Under the pieces are notes generated by a model. The model made no database searches. It had not been told where the DNA came from and saw nothing but the letters and a program-made list of their open reading frames with translations. DNA of 34,561 nt from Methylophilaceae bacterium (GTDB lineage: Bacteria > Pseudomonadota > Gammaproteobacteria > Burkholderiales > Methylophilaceae): NCBI GenBank assembly GCA_011391175.1, contig JAABQZ010000014.1, positions 1-34,561 of the forward strand. The letters are read 5' to 3'. The translations under genes and the position numbers were made by a program. Shown here piece after piece: positions 24,218 through 33,008 of the stretch (positions are counted from its first letter, which is position 1; every line of letters begins with the position of its first letter).

Positions 24218-24237
24218 TTGTGACAAAAATGTCACAA
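24218..24237. promoter_or_regulatory. 20-base palindrome ahead of the secretion operon
   Basis: TTGTGACAAAAATGTCACAA has perfect 8-base arms around AAAA. It ends 44 bases before the chosen gspG start, in a region without other structure. The arms resemble CRP half sites but the spacing is 8, not 6, bases. A transcription-factor site is inferred. Confidence 0.45.
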
Positions 24238-24281
24238 ATATGAAATTTTACTGAAATCAAGCTTAAGTAAAATTGTCATTT

Positions 24282-24746
24282 ATGATCAACCCAGCGCGAT
24301 TAAATATGATGAGAGATTTAAAAGAGACTGCCTGTGTGGGCATTAAAAATAAAGGCTTTACCCTACTTGAGTTGCTAGTAGTGATGGTGATTATTGGTTT
24401 ATTAGCGGCCTATGTTGGGCCTAAGTATTTTGAGCAAATAGGCAAATCAGAAACCAAAACAGCTCGTGCCCAACTAGATGCTTTAGGCAAAGGCCTAGAT
24501 CAATATAGGATAGATCTAGGGCATTACCCAAGCTCAGAACAGGGTTTGGCGGCACTTAACATAAATTCAGCCAACGAGCCAAAATGGCAAGGACCTTACC
24601 TTAAAAAAGCCGTACCGAAAGATCCGTGGGATAGAGATTATTTATATAAATCTCCAGGGGATCATGGTGATTACGATCTTTATTCGCTGGGTAAAGATGG
24701 GCAGCTTGGCGGTACAAAAGAATCTGAAGACGTATTGAGTTGGTAA
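24282..24746 (+). CDS. gspG: Type II secretion major pseudopilin GspG
   Basis: This is the major pseudopilin that forms the periplasmic pseudopilus of type II secretion. Counting from the ATG at 24282 it has 154 residues, with a long 25-residue leader ending KNKG, then FTLLELLVVMVIIGLLAAYVG, so Glu5 of the mature protein is present. The body carries the GspG-specific features: LDQYRIDLGHYPSSEQGLAAL, KKAVPKDPWDRDYLYKSPGDHGDYDLYSLGKDGQLGGTKESEDVLSW. A TTG at 24273 and ATGs at 24306 and 24309 are other possible starts; none has a strong binding site. It heads an operon of eleven tightly spaced genes running to 33501. Leader processing needs a prepilin peptidase, which is not in the window. Confidence 0.92.
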   Translation: MINPARLNMMRDLKETACVGIKNKGFTLLELLVVMVIIGLLAAYVGPKYFEQIGKSETKTARAQLDALGKGLDQYRIDLGHYPSSEQGLAALNINSANEPKWQGPYLKKAVPKDPWDRDYLYKSPGDHGDYDLYSLGKDGQLGGTKESEDVLSW

Positions 24747-24758
24747 ATCAGTATAAAG

Positions 24759-25940
24759 ATGGATTTTCAAGTTAAAGCCTTAAGCGGTAGAGAGATTATC
24801 CTCTTGAATATATCGGCTACGCATGCCGATGATGCAAGCGCACAAGCCAAAGCAAGAGGTTTTAATCCAATCGGCATCAAAGCAAAATCTACATCTTTCA
24901 TCCACGCCGAGAGTAAAAAATTCCCTTTAACACTTTTCAGCCAAGAGCTACTGGCATTGCTAGAAGCGGGGCTTAACTTGGTAGAAGCGATTGAAACCTT
25001 GGTAGAAAAAGAATCGCGTGGTGAGGTGAAGCGCGCACTAAATTTACTGCTACAAAACTTATACGAAGGCCAAACATTTTCTGCTGCATTAGAGTTGCAG
25101 CCAAATGTTTTTCCAGTGTTGTACATTGCAACGGTACGCGCCAGCGAGAAAACAGGGGATTTAGCAGAGTCGCTTACAAGATATGTTGCATATGAAAATC
25201 AGTTGGGAATATTAAAGAAAAAAATCGTCAGCGCTTCAATTTATCCAATTTTATTGATGGCGGTTGGCGGTTTGGTAATTTTATTTTTAATGGGCTTTGT
25301 GGTGCCAAAATTCAGTAAAATTTATGAGGATACTGGTGGCGATTTACCACTTTTATCGCAACTACTGTTGGCTTGGGGTGTGTTTTTAGAGGTGCACAGT
25401 AAGCAGTTGCTCATCGGTATCATTTTTACTGGCATGGGGCTTGGTTATGCGCTGTCTCGGCCAGCACTCAGAAAATGGTTCATCCAGTTGATATGGCGTA
25501 TTCCTGCGATTGGTAAGCGATTAAGAGTGTTCCAACTTGCGCGATTTTATCGCACATTAGGTATGTTGCTAAAAGGTGGTGCGCCGATTACTACTGCGTT
25601 GGGCTCGGTAGCAGGGCTGTTAGATGCGGCAATGCAAATCAAAATGAAACAGGCCATGGTCTCTATTCAACAAGGACAGCTTATTTCAAATGCAATGGAT
25701 CTGGCAGGCTTAACCACGCCAGTTGCACTGCGCATGTTGCGGGTGGGCGAGCGCAGCGGAAAAATTGGCGACATGATGGAGCGCGTAGCAGCGTTTTATG
25801 ATGATGAGTTATCGCGTTGGATAGATTGGTTTACAAGACTTTTTGAGCCAATACTGATGTTGTTGATTGGCTTAGTCATTGGGGTGGTGGTATTGCTGCT
25901 TTATATGCCGATTTTTGAGTTGGCAGGGAGCATACAATGA
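24759..25940 (+). CDS. gspF: Type II secretion inner-membrane protein GspF
   Basis: This is a 393-residue polytopic platform protein. Two GspF repeats flank the membrane helices: the first carries LFSQELLALLEAGLNLVEAIETL (about 55-80) and the second ARFYRTLGMLLKGGAPITTALGSVA (about 263-290) with LRMLRVGERSGKIGDMMERVAAFYDDEL. Three hydrophobic segments are seen at about 160-185, 210-232 and 363-386. It contacts the GspE ATPase and the pseudopilus base. It starts 12 bases after gspG and its stop overlaps the gspE start by 4 bases (ATGA). Confidence 0.93.
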   Translation: MDFQVKALSGREIILLNISATHADDASAQAKARGFNPIGIKAKSTSFIHAESKKFPLTLFSQELLALLEAGLNLVEAIETLVEKESRGEVKRALNLLLQNLYEGQTFSAALELQPNVFPVLYIATVRASEKTGDLAESLTRYVAYENQLGILKKKIVSASIYPILLMAVGGLVILFLMGFVVPKFSKIYEDTGGDLPLLSQLLLAWGVFLEVHSKQLLIGIIFTGMGLGYALSRPALRKWFIQLIWRIPAIGKRLRVFQLARFYRTLGMLLKGGAPITTALGSVAGLLDAAMQIKMKQAMVSIQQGQLISNAMDLAGLTTPVALRMLRVGERSGKIGDMMERVAAFYDDELSRWIDWFTRLFEPILMLLIGLVIGVVVLLLYMPIFELAGSIQ

Positions 25941-27646
25941 GTGCGCAATTGCAAGAGATTACATCTATACATGCGCATGATGTGATAAATGCATCACATA
26001 TTAAGCAAGCAAAATTACAAGCGCAAACACAACAGAGACGTGTGCTCGAAGCGCTGGAAGAAGTCACAGGCTATGCACAAGAGTCGTTTTTAGAAGCGCT
26101 CAGCCAAGCATTGCATTTTTCTGCCATAGATATGAAAGCGTTGAATGATTTATCACCAGCATTCAACATCATTTCGTTTTCTAGTGCACAACAAAAAGAA
26201 TGTTTGGCTTTTTACACCAAGGAAAATGCCTTAATTTTGGTGTTGGCCGACCCATTTAATGAGCGCTTGCAAGAATGGGCTATGGCGCATGTGACGCAAG
26301 ACTTTGCTTGGCGATTAGCACATAGAAATGATATTGCCGCATTTTTAGCGCGTCATGAAGAAACCATGCGTGCCATGGATGGTATCCATGAAAGCACTGC
26401 AAATGCTAGTGCTGACGAAGGTGAAGCTGTTGCCAATTTATCGTTAAAATCAATCAATGAAGATTCAAACCCCATCATTAAACTGATTAACTCGACACTC
26501 TATGACGCACTGAAAGTAGGCGCAAGCGATATCCATCTTGAATGTTCAAATGCAGGCTTGTCTGTAAAGTATCGCATAGATGGTGTGATGGCAAGCGTTG
26601 GCGGTATGCAAGGTGCCGAAAATGCAGACCAAGCTATCTCGCGCGTCAAAGTGATGGCGCAGCTGGATATTGCGGAAAGACGTATTCCCCAAGATGGCCG
26701 TTTTAAAGTGATTGTGCAAGGGCGCGATGTGGACTTTCGTGTTTCGATTATGCCTAGTGTGTTCGGTGAAGACGCTGTATTGCGGGTACTAGATAGAAAA
26801 GCGCTATCGGCCGAGTCAGAAGGTTTAAGTATGCAAGCTTTAGGGTTTGATAGCCGCATCATCATGCAATTTCGCCGTCTAGCCAGTGAGCCTTATGGCA
26901 TGGTCCTAGTGACAGGCCCCACTGGTAGCGGTAAAACTACCTCGCTGTATGCTGCCATTTCAGAAGTCAATACCGGACATGACAAGATTATTACTATTGA
27001 AGATCCAGTCGAATATCAGTTACCAGGTGTATTGCAAATCCCTGTCAATGAGAAAAAAGGCCTCACATTTGCACGTGGTTTGCGCTCTATTTTGCGGCAC
27101 GATCCTGACAAAATTATGGTGGGCGAGATTCGCGATTCTGAAACCGCTCAAATCGCCATACAAGCCGCACTGACTGGACACTTAGTATTTACCACCGTGC
27201 ATGCCAATAATGTGTTGGATGTGATTGGGCGATTTATACACATGGGTATCGACCCTTATAACTTTGTCGCGGCCATGAATGGCATCATGGCGCAGCGCTT
27301 GATTCGCACCATTTGCCCACATTGCGCAGAGGATTATCAGCCAGATGCGCAATTGTTAGCAGATTCCGCTATTACGCCGCAAATAGCGGGCTCCATTCGC
27401 TTTAAGTTTGCCAAAGGCTGTGGGCATTGCCGTGGCACGGGTTACCGTGGTCGAAAAGCGGTAGCAGAGTTACTAATTCTAAATGATGAACTGCGCGAAA
27501 TGATAGTGGCGCGTGAGCCGATTAGACAATTAAAAGAAGCGGCCAAACGCAGCGGTATGGTGACTATACGCGAGGCAGCTTTAGAGGTTGTCGCTAGCGG
27601 ATTAACTACTTTGCAGGAGATTAATCGTGTTACTTTTGTGGCCTAA
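25937..27646 (+). CDS. gspE: Type II secretion / type IV pilus assembly ATPase GspE
   Basis: This is a 569-residue hexameric ATPase that drives pseudopilus growth. An N-terminal MshEN/GspE-N type domain (to about 150) is followed by the catalytic core: GASDIHLE, Walker A GPTGSGKT at 327-334 (K333), the Asp box IITIEDPVEYQLPG, Walker B DPDKIMVGEIRD, and a His box in LVFTTVHANNVLDVIGR. A zinc-binding C-x2-C pair of motifs follows (CPHCAEDY and CGHCRGTGYRGRKA). All catalytic features are intact. Gene order is G-F-E rather than the E-F-G common in enterobacterial gsp operons. The next gene starts 20 bases before this stop. Confidence 0.95.
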   Translation: MSAQLQEITSIHAHDVINASHIKQAKLQAQTQQRRVLEALEEVTGYAQESFLEALSQALHFSAIDMKALNDLSPAFNIISFSSAQQKECLAFYTKENALILVLADPFNERLQEWAMAHVTQDFAWRLAHRNDIAAFLARHEETMRAMDGIHESTANASADEGEAVANLSLKSINEDSNPIIKLINSTLYDALKVGASDIHLECSNAGLSVKYRIDGVMASVGGMQGAENADQAISRVKVMAQLDIAERRIPQDGRFKVIVQGRDVDFRVSIMPSVFGEDAVLRVLDRKALSAESEGLSMQALGFDSRIIMQFRRLASEPYGMVLVTGPTGSGKTTSLYAAISEVNTGHDKIITIEDPVEYQLPGVLQIPVNEKKGLTFARGLRSILRHDPDKIMVGEIRDSETAQIAIQAALTGHLVFTTVHANNVLDVIGRFIHMGIDPYNFVAAMNGIMAQRLIRTICPHCAEDYQPDAQLLADSAITPQIAGSIRFKFAKGCGHCRGTGYRGRKAVAELLILNDELREMIVAREPIRQLKEAAKRSGMVTIREAALEVVASGLTTLQEINRVTFVA

Positions 27647-28445
27647 TCATTTGCAAGTAGCGTTGAGTGCGCAAGGTGCTGCGGCTATCAGTCTGTTTGT
27701 TGGTTCTAGCAAAAATAAGCTTAAACAACAGTTTATGCCAGCTATACAAAATTTGGAGGCACCTAACTGGCATTCAGTAAGCACCAGTCTAGAAGCTTTG
27801 TTAAGTGCGATGCAAGTGAAACCAAATACACAATTGACCGTTGTGCTTAACAGTGATTTTATTAGGTATCAGCTATTGCCCGTACAGAAAATTTCTATGA
27901 ATTCAGCCGAAAAACAGGCTTATGCCGTTGCGGCTTATAAAGAAATTTACGGTTCGGAAATGGATGGCTGGAGGATTAAGTTGCATGAAACAGGGTTCAG
28001 TCAAGGTAGCATAGCCGCTGCAGTAGATGAAAGTTTTTTAGATAAGCTGCAGCAAGTTTCACAACAGCATCAAGTTCAACTGGTTAGCGTACAACCCTAT
28101 TTAATGGGTGCTTACAACAGTTGCAAAAAATGGCTTGGTAAGTTGAGTGGCTATTTTGTAGTCATCGAAGCCAATAAATTAATACTTTTAAATTTGCAAC
28201 AGGGGCAATGCCAAAACTTACGGATGAGTGCAGTTGGCGATGATTGGCAGCAGGATTTAAAACAATTATTGCTACGTGAAATTATGCTGAATGATGCAGC
28301 TGACCAAGAAGTTCTAGTGTATGCACCAGTACATAAGCAAGTTGCTATCAATAAAATTGAAGGTTGGCATGTAAGTCGGATTGGCCCAACAGCTAAGCAG
28401 ACGATGACTAATACTCATTTTGCTATGTTGGAGGTGCTGGCATGA
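27627..28445 (+). CDS. PilM/GspL-like cytosolic platform protein
   Basis: The 272-residue protein starts at a GTG inside the end of gspE, preceded by CAGGAGATTAATC, a strong ribosome binding site. It looks like a divergent, shortened member of the PilM/GspL actin-like group, which links the ATPase to the inner-membrane PilN-type subunit. Support is mainly positional: it is followed by PilN-, PilO- and PilP-like genes. The usual PilM N-terminal phosphate-binding motif is not clear, and there is no obvious C-terminal membrane helix of the GspL kind. The call is therefore tentative. Its stop overlaps the next start by 4 bases. Confidence 0.65.
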   Translation: MLLLWPNHLQVALSAQGAAAISLFVGSSKNKLKQQFMPAIQNLEAPNWHSVSTSLEALLSAMQVKPNTQLTVVLNSDFIRYQLLPVQKISMNSAEKQAYAVAAYKEIYGSEMDGWRIKLHETGFSQGSIAAAVDESFLDKLQQVSQQHQVQLVSVQPYLMGAYNSCKKWLGKLSGYFVVIEANKLILLNLQQGQCQNLRMSAVGDDWQQDLKQLLLREIMLNDAADQEVLVYAPVHKQVAINKIEGWHVSRIGPTAKQTMTNTHFAMLEVLA

Positions 28446-28984
28446 GCCAGTCGATAGATTTAGAGTTTATTCAACAGCCATTATTTTCGCTATCAAGATT
28501 CGCATGGCTTAGGTTGATTGTATTAGCAATCGGATTGCTGGCAGTTGCCATCACTTGGCAAGCGCATCATAACCAAAAAATTGAAATGGCTAAACTTGAA
28601 TCAGAGCTTAATCAATTCAAGCAAGTAAAACAAATACAGCCAAGTGTGTCGCAAGCGGTTGTTGCTATTGCGCCAGAAAAAATTAAAGAGCTGCTGGATA
28701 TGCTGAATGTTTTGGCTACTCCTTGGAGTGGGCTGTTTGAAGCCATCGAGGACACTGGAAATAAAGATGTAGTCCTTTTAAGTTTAGAGCCGAGCACCAA
28801 AAAGCAACAGGTGTTGATGATGGGCGAAGCAAAAAATTTGCAGGTGGCACTGCAATATGTCGCACAGCTTCAAAAGCAATCAGTATTAACACAAGTATTT
28901 ATGCAAAAGCATCATGTGGATGAAAGTAACGTTTCTAAACCAGTACGTTTTACGGTGCTGGCAAAATGGGAGACTGTGCTTTGA
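28442..28984 (+). CDS. PilN-like inner-membrane assembly protein
   Basis: The 180-residue bitopic protein has a short cytosolic N-terminus, one transmembrane helix (WLRLIVLAIGLLAVAITW, about 23-40), a coiled-coil stretch (HHNQKIEMAKLESELNQFKQ) and a ferredoxin-like periplasmic domain with VLATPWSGLFEAIED, VVLLSLEPS and LQVALQYVAQLQKQSVLTQVFMQKHH. The layout matches PilN of type IV pili and GspL-periplasmic/GspM folds. It is translationally coupled to both neighbours. Assignment rests on topology and context more than on strong sequence identity. Confidence 0.75.
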   Translation: MSQSIDLEFIQQPLFSLSRFAWLRLIVLAIGLLAVAITWQAHHNQKIEMAKLESELNQFKQVKQIQPSVSQAVVAIAPEKIKELLDMLNVLATPWSGLFEAIEDTGNKDVVLLSLEPSTKKQQVLMMGEAKNLQVALQYVAQLQKQSVLTQVFMQKHHVDESNVSKPVRFTVLAKWETVL

Positions 28985-29571
28985 TGGCTAATTTAACGCT
29001 ACAGCATGGCGCATGGCAGCTTGCAAGATTAAGTACTAAACTTGGACTAATTGGTGGGCTTGGTCTAGTCATGCTGCTAGGTAGTTTCATGTTTTATTTA
29101 AGCACACTTCTACCTTTAAAGCAGAAGGTTAACGAGGTAAAACACACATTAGCTAGCGCCGCGCTAGCACAAACCGCTAGCTCAAATGTAAAACCCCCGC
29201 TTGTTAGTAATGCACCTGATGACATCACAGCAATTAAGCAATTGTTACCACAAGCAGCTAGCTTGCATAAATCGTTAGCGTTAATAGATCAGGCTGCAAC
29301 GAAGCAAAACTTAGCTTTAAGCCGTGGTGATTACAAATTTAGCAAGGCAAAACAAAGTCAAATTAGCGATGGATTTTACTTAAGTAAATATGAAATTGTA
29401 TTGCCTGTTGCGGGCCAATACGCACAAATTAGGCAATTTATTGCGCAAGTGCTGCAGTTGCAGCCAGCGCTTGCACTTAGTGATATAAAAATGACGCGCG
29501 ATAATAGCCTGTCACCGAATATAGAAGCTAGGTTGGTGTTTGTGCTCTATTTGCAAAGTGAGGTCATGTAA
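28984..29571 (+). CDS. PilO-like inner-membrane assembly protein
   Basis: This is a 195-residue bitopic protein. The ATG at 28984 shares one base with the preceding stop (TGATG); an in-frame ATG six codons earlier is less likely. A transmembrane helix (LGLIGGLGLVMLLGSFMFYLS, about 22-42) is followed by a heptad-like segment and a periplasmic ferredoxin-like domain (LHKSLALIDQAATKQNLALSRGDYKF, then YEIVLPVAGQYAQIRQFIAQVLQLQPALALSDIKM). The pattern of residues around PVxGxYxxIRxFI is typical of PilO/GspM. It should form a heterodimer with the upstream PilN-like protein. Confidence 0.78.
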   Translation: MANLTLQHGAWQLARLSTKLGLIGGLGLVMLLGSFMFYLSTLLPLKQKVNEVKHTLASAALAQTASSNVKPPLVSNAPDDITAIKQLLPQAASLHKSLALIDQAATKQNLALSRGDYKFSKAKQSQISDGFYLSKYEIVLPVAGQYAQIRQFIAQVLQLQPALALSDIKMTRDNSLSPNIEARLVFVLYLQSEVM

Positions 29572-29573
29572 AA

Positions 29574-30167
29574 ATGCGCACAATGGAAAAAGCAGTTTTC
29601 CCAAACAAATGGTTGTTGGTAGCGCTTTTAGTGACAGCTGTGCTTACGCTATGGGCATCTTTGCAAGAGGATGCTACTGAAGGTGAAGTGGTTATGCTTG
29701 CAGACAATCGCTCTAAAACATTGATAGCAAGCAATAATAAGCAATTTAGACAACAAGATAATATACGCGCTCAACATGGTGTATTTGATTGGCAAAAACT
29801 CAAACGGTCGCCACTACAAGACCCTATAGAAAACCCATTTAAAGTGCATTCTTGGCTGGTTGTGCCGCCAGTAAAAAAAATTAATCCTGCTTCTTTGCCA
29901 CCTCCAACTGCGCCTTCTGCACCTTTTACTTATATGGGGAAGTATGAAGAAACGCCTGCTAATACGCAGGTATTCTTACTGGCTAACGGCAAGCTTTATT
30001 CGGTAACACAAGGCAAAAATATCGACTCTCAATGGCGCTTGGATGGTGAAGATATAAATAGCTTACACCTCACTTTTTTGCCGCTTAATTTACCGCAAGT
30101 GCTTTCTAAGGCTACCAGACCCATCATGCCTGTCACAGAGCCAATCAGCGTAGAAATGAATTTGTAA
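29574..30167 (+). CDS. PilP/GspC-like protein
   Basis: The 197-residue protein has an N-terminal membrane anchor (LLVALLVTAVLTLWASL, about 14-30), a linker with DWQKLKRSPLQDPIENPF, a Pro-rich segment (PASLPPPTAPSAP) and a small beta domain (FTYMGKYEETPANTQVFLLANGKLYSVTQG) that resembles the GspC homology-region/PilP fold. That domain normally touches the N0 domain of the secretin and links inner and outer membranes. Position between the PilO-like gene and the secretin gene fits. It has a membrane helix and no lipobox, so it is more GspC-like than classical lipoprotein PilP. Confidence 0.7.
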   Translation: MRTMEKAVFPNKWLLVALLVTAVLTLWASLQEDATEGEVVMLADNRSKTLIASNNKQFRQQDNIRAQHGVFDWQKLKRSPLQDPIENPFKVHSWLVVPPVKKINPASLPPPTAPSAPFTYMGKYEETPANTQVFLLANGKLYSVTQGKNIDSQWRLDGEDINSLHLTFLPLNLPQVLSKATRPIMPVTEPISVEMNL

Positions 30168-30179
30168 AAGGATGTATGG

Positions 30180-32135
30180 ATGAAGTTTGTAAACAAAAAT
30201 AATCAATATCATTATGTGCGCCCTTTAGCATTAGTATGGTTTGCCTCTCAACTTATTAGCTGTGCTTTCGCCCCTTGGGAGCCTGCAGTTGATAAAACTA
30301 AAATCAGCGAGGCACAGGTTTCAGAGGCGCGGAAAAATTTGGCAAAAGAGCCAGAAGCAGTAGTACAGCGCAAAAATTTATTAATTACTTCTGAATTGGC
30401 GGCAAGCAAATATCTGCTAGAGGCTGAGTTGGCGCAATCTAAGGGTGATTACGAAGAAGCAGTCAATTTATATCACAAAGTGCTTACTTTTTTACCAGAT
30501 AACCCAACCGCGCTTAGTGGAATAATTAAGGTTGAGCGGGAACTGGCACAAGCAAAAAAACTAGAATCCGTGAATGAGTTAATACAAAGTAATAAGCTGG
30601 AAGAGGCTAAAGAGCCGTTGCATCAAGTTCTTTTAGAGAACCCTCAAAATAGCGAAGCTATTCGCCTGCAAAATGTACTTAAGGATAAATTGCCACCACA
30701 AACTAGTAGGCCGCCACAACTTAAAACACAAGTAGATAAACCAATCACGCTTGAGCTTAGAGATGCAAATATTAAAGTAGTGTTTGAGGCACTATCACGT
30801 GCAACAGGCATCAATTTTATTTTAGATAAGGATATTAAACCTGACACTAAGGCTAGCATATTCATTAAAAAGGCCCGTATTGAAGATGCAATTGATATGG
30901 TGCTTTCTAGTAATGGTTTACAAAAGAAAGTGTTGTCTGAAAACACAGTTTTAGTATTTTCTAACACACAACAAAAATTAAAAGATTATCAAGATTTAAT
31001 GATTCGTAGCTTTTATTTTAGTAATACTAGTGCAAAGCAAGTGTCTGCTTTGCTTAAGTCTATGCTTAAAACTAAAGATATTTTTGTGGATGATCGTTTG
31101 AATATGCTGGTGATGCGTGACACACCAGAAGTGATACGCATCGCAGAAAAATTAGTTGCAGCTAATGATTTAGAAGATCCAGAAGTCATGTTAGATATTG
31201 AAGTGCTAGAGGTGAGTCGAAATCGGTTACAAGAGTTAGGCATTGTTTACCCCAATCAACTCGCAGTTATCGGAACAGGTTTGAGCGGTAGTTTAACCCT
31301 GGATGCACTTAAAAATATCACTTCAGAAACAATTAGTGTTAGCCCCAATCCTGCTGTGAATTTTAGAAAAACTAGCGGTGATGTTAATTTATTATCCAAT
31401 CCTAGAATTCGCGTCAAAAATAACGAGAAAGCAAAAGTTTTAGTGGGTGATAAAGTGCCTATTATCACCACCACCTCCACAGCGAATGTAGGTATTTCAG
31501 AAAGTGTGCAATACATTGATGTTGGCTTAAAGTTAGATGTAGAGCCTCGTATTACCTTAAATAATTTTGTGAATATCAAGATTGGCCTTGAGGTGAGCTC
31601 GCTGGGAGACAAGACAAGAACCAGCAATGGCGCAGAGGTATATACTATAGGCACTAGAAATGCAAATACGGTACTCAGCTTGAAAAATGGTGAAACACAA
31701 GTACTGGCAGGCCTAATTTCAGATGATGAACGAAAAAATGCAAGTAAATTACCTGGCTTGGGCGATATACCATTACTAGGCCGCCTGTTTTCAAATCAGC
31801 TAGATCAAAAAACTAAAACAGAAATTGTATTAGCGATAACGCCGCGCATTATTTCTAACATCGATCGACCAAATGCGGAAATTTCTGAATATTGGTCTGG
31901 CACCGAAACTTTAATTAGTGACAAACCGCAAATTAATTTGCCAGCTGCCAGTTCACCGCCCATGACTGCGGTGGAAAGATTGCGTGAGCAAATGCGTATG
32001 AAGCAGCAGGAGCAAGCGCCAGAGCTTCAAACTGAGCAGCCCGTATCAGAACCAGTATCAGAGCCAGTGCCTGCAGAACAAGTACCAGAGAGGCCTGCAG
32101 GCCAGCCTTTAGAGTCCGTACCTGAGGCGCCATGA
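30180..32135 (+). CDS. gspD: Outer-membrane secretin, GspD/PilQ-MshL type lipoprotein
   Basis: The 651-residue protein is the multimeric outer-membrane channel. The N-terminus ends in a lipobox (LISC, lipid-bearing C28). Residues about 55-170 form TPR-like helices (YEEAVNLYHKVLTFLPDNPTALSG, LEEAKEPLHQVLLENPQNSEA), which are not in standard GspD. An STN/N0 domain starts near 188 (ITLELRDANIKVVFEALSRATGINF), N1-type near 274, and the secretin core runs from about 400 (VNLLSNPRIRVKNNEKAKVLVGDKVPI) to 560 (LPGLGDIPLLGRLFS, EIVLAITPRI). A Pro/Glu/Val-rich tail follows. The lipid anchor may let it reach the outer membrane without a GspS pilotin, none of which is visible. Confidence 0.92.
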   Translation: MKFVNKNNQYHYVRPLALVWFASQLISCAFAPWEPAVDKTKISEAQVSEARKNLAKEPEAVVQRKNLLITSELAASKYLLEAELAQSKGDYEEAVNLYHKVLTFLPDNPTALSGIIKVERELAQAKKLESVNELIQSNKLEEAKEPLHQVLLENPQNSEAIRLQNVLKDKLPPQTSRPPQLKTQVDKPITLELRDANIKVVFEALSRATGINFILDKDIKPDTKASIFIKKARIEDAIDMVLSSNGLQKKVLSENTVLVFSNTQQKLKDYQDLMIRSFYFSNTSAKQVSALLKSMLKTKDIFVDDRLNMLVMRDTPEVIRIAEKLVAANDLEDPEVMLDIEVLEVSRNRLQELGIVYPNQLAVIGTGLSGSLTLDALKNITSETISVSPNPAVNFRKTSGDVNLLSNPRIRVKNNEKAKVLVGDKVPIITTTSTANVGISESVQYIDVGLKLDVEPRITLNNFVNIKIGLEVSSLGDKTRTSNGAEVYTIGTRNANTVLSLKNGETQVLAGLISDDERKNASKLPGLGDIPLLGRLFSNQLDQKTKTEIVLAITPRIISNIDRPNAEISEYWSGTETLISDKPQINLPAASSPPMTAVERLREQMRMKQQEQAPELQTEQPVSEPVSEPVPAEQVPERPAGQPLESVPEAP

Positions 32136-32626
32136 TTAATATTGCTAAACTCAATACAGGTTTCACTTTAATCGAATTAGTAGTGACTGTGGCTATTGTG
32201 GCAGTTTTGGCAAGTGTCGTTACGCCCATGTTACAAATGACTTATCAACGCAGCAAAGAAGTAGAGCTACGCGCTAATTTGCGGCAGATACGCGAGGCGA
32301 TAGATGCTTATAAAAAAGCAGCCGATGAAGGGCGCATCAAAAAAAATATTGATGAAACAGGCTATCCGCCAAACTTAGAAATACTGGTTGAAGGTGTAGT
32401 CGACGAAAAAGATGTGAACAAGAATAAGCTTAAATTTTTACGACGCATCCCTACTGACCCCACACTACCCAAAGATAAAGTGGATATTGAAGATCCAAAT
32501 CGTAATTGGGGTGTGCGCAGCTATGAAAGCGATGCCGAAAACCCGCAAGCGGGCGATGATGTATACGACATATATTCATTGAGTGAGCAGCAGGGAATTA
32601 ACGGTGTGCCTTATGACAAATGGTAA
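32132..32626 (+). CDS. Type II secretion pseudopilin, GspG-like (second)
   Basis: This is a 164-residue pseudopilin with a 10-residue leader ending NTG and the N-terminal helix FTLIELVVTVAIVAVLASVV, Glu5 present. The body has LRQIREAIDAYKKAADEGRI, a YPPNLEILVEG segment and a NWGVRSYESD...DDVYDIYSLSEQ end that resembles GspG but is distinct from the first copy at 24282. The ATG overlaps the secretin stop by 4 bases. It may be a minor pseudopilin for initiation of the pseudopilus. Confidence 0.88.
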   Translation: MINIAKLNTGFTLIELVVTVAIVAVLASVVTPMLQMTYQRSKEVELRANLRQIREAIDAYKKAADEGRIKKNIDETGYPPNLEILVEGVVDEKDVNKNKLKFLRRIPTDPTLPKDKVDIEDPNRNWGVRSYESDAENPQAGDDVYDIYSLSEQQGINGVPYDKW

Positions 32627-33008
32627 AAATAAAGGTTTTACTACCCAAGGTTTTACTTTAGTTGAGTTGTTGGTGGTGTTGGCGATTTTGGCGCTTTTGC
32701 TTACCCTAGCAGTGCCAAGATATTTTGCTGGTATAGAACGCGCTAAAGACGCTACCTTGCGGCAAGATTTAAGTGTGATACGTGAAAGTATCGACAAGTT
32801 TTATGCAGATACAGGGCAATATCCAAAAAGCTTAGAGGACTTAGTCGAGCGTAAATATATTCGCAAATTACCAGTCGATCCTATCACGGATAGTACCGAT
32901 ACATGGCTGATCACTGGCCCAGAACCGCCGCTTGAAGGCGATGTGTACGACATACATAGCGGCGCACCTGGTGCTGCAAAAGATGGCAGCAAATATGCAG
33001 ATTGGTAG
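32613..33008 (+). CDS. Type II secretion pseudopilin, GspG-like (third)
   Basis: This is a 131-residue pseudopilin with a leader ending TTQG and the helix FTLVELLVVLAILALLLTLAV, Glu5 present. Its body has LSVIRESIDKFYADTGQYPKSLEDLVERKYIRKLPVDPIT and ends in EGDVYDIHSGAPGAAKDGSKYADW, again GspG-like. The chosen ATG at 32613 lies 14 bases inside the previous gene; a GTG 10 codons earlier is open but less likely. It is coupled to its neighbours by overlap. Confidence 0.87.
   Translation: MTNGKNKGFTTQGFTLVELLVVLAILALLLTLAVPRYFAGIERAKDATLRQDLSVIRESIDKFYADTGQYPKSLEDLVERKYIRKLPVDPITDSTDTWLITGPEPPLEGDVYDIHSGAPGAAKDGSKYADW

Noticed and set aside
24218-24237. CRP/FNR-type binding site
   Set aside because: TGTGA and TCACA are 8 bases apart instead of 6, so it is kept as an unassigned palindrome.
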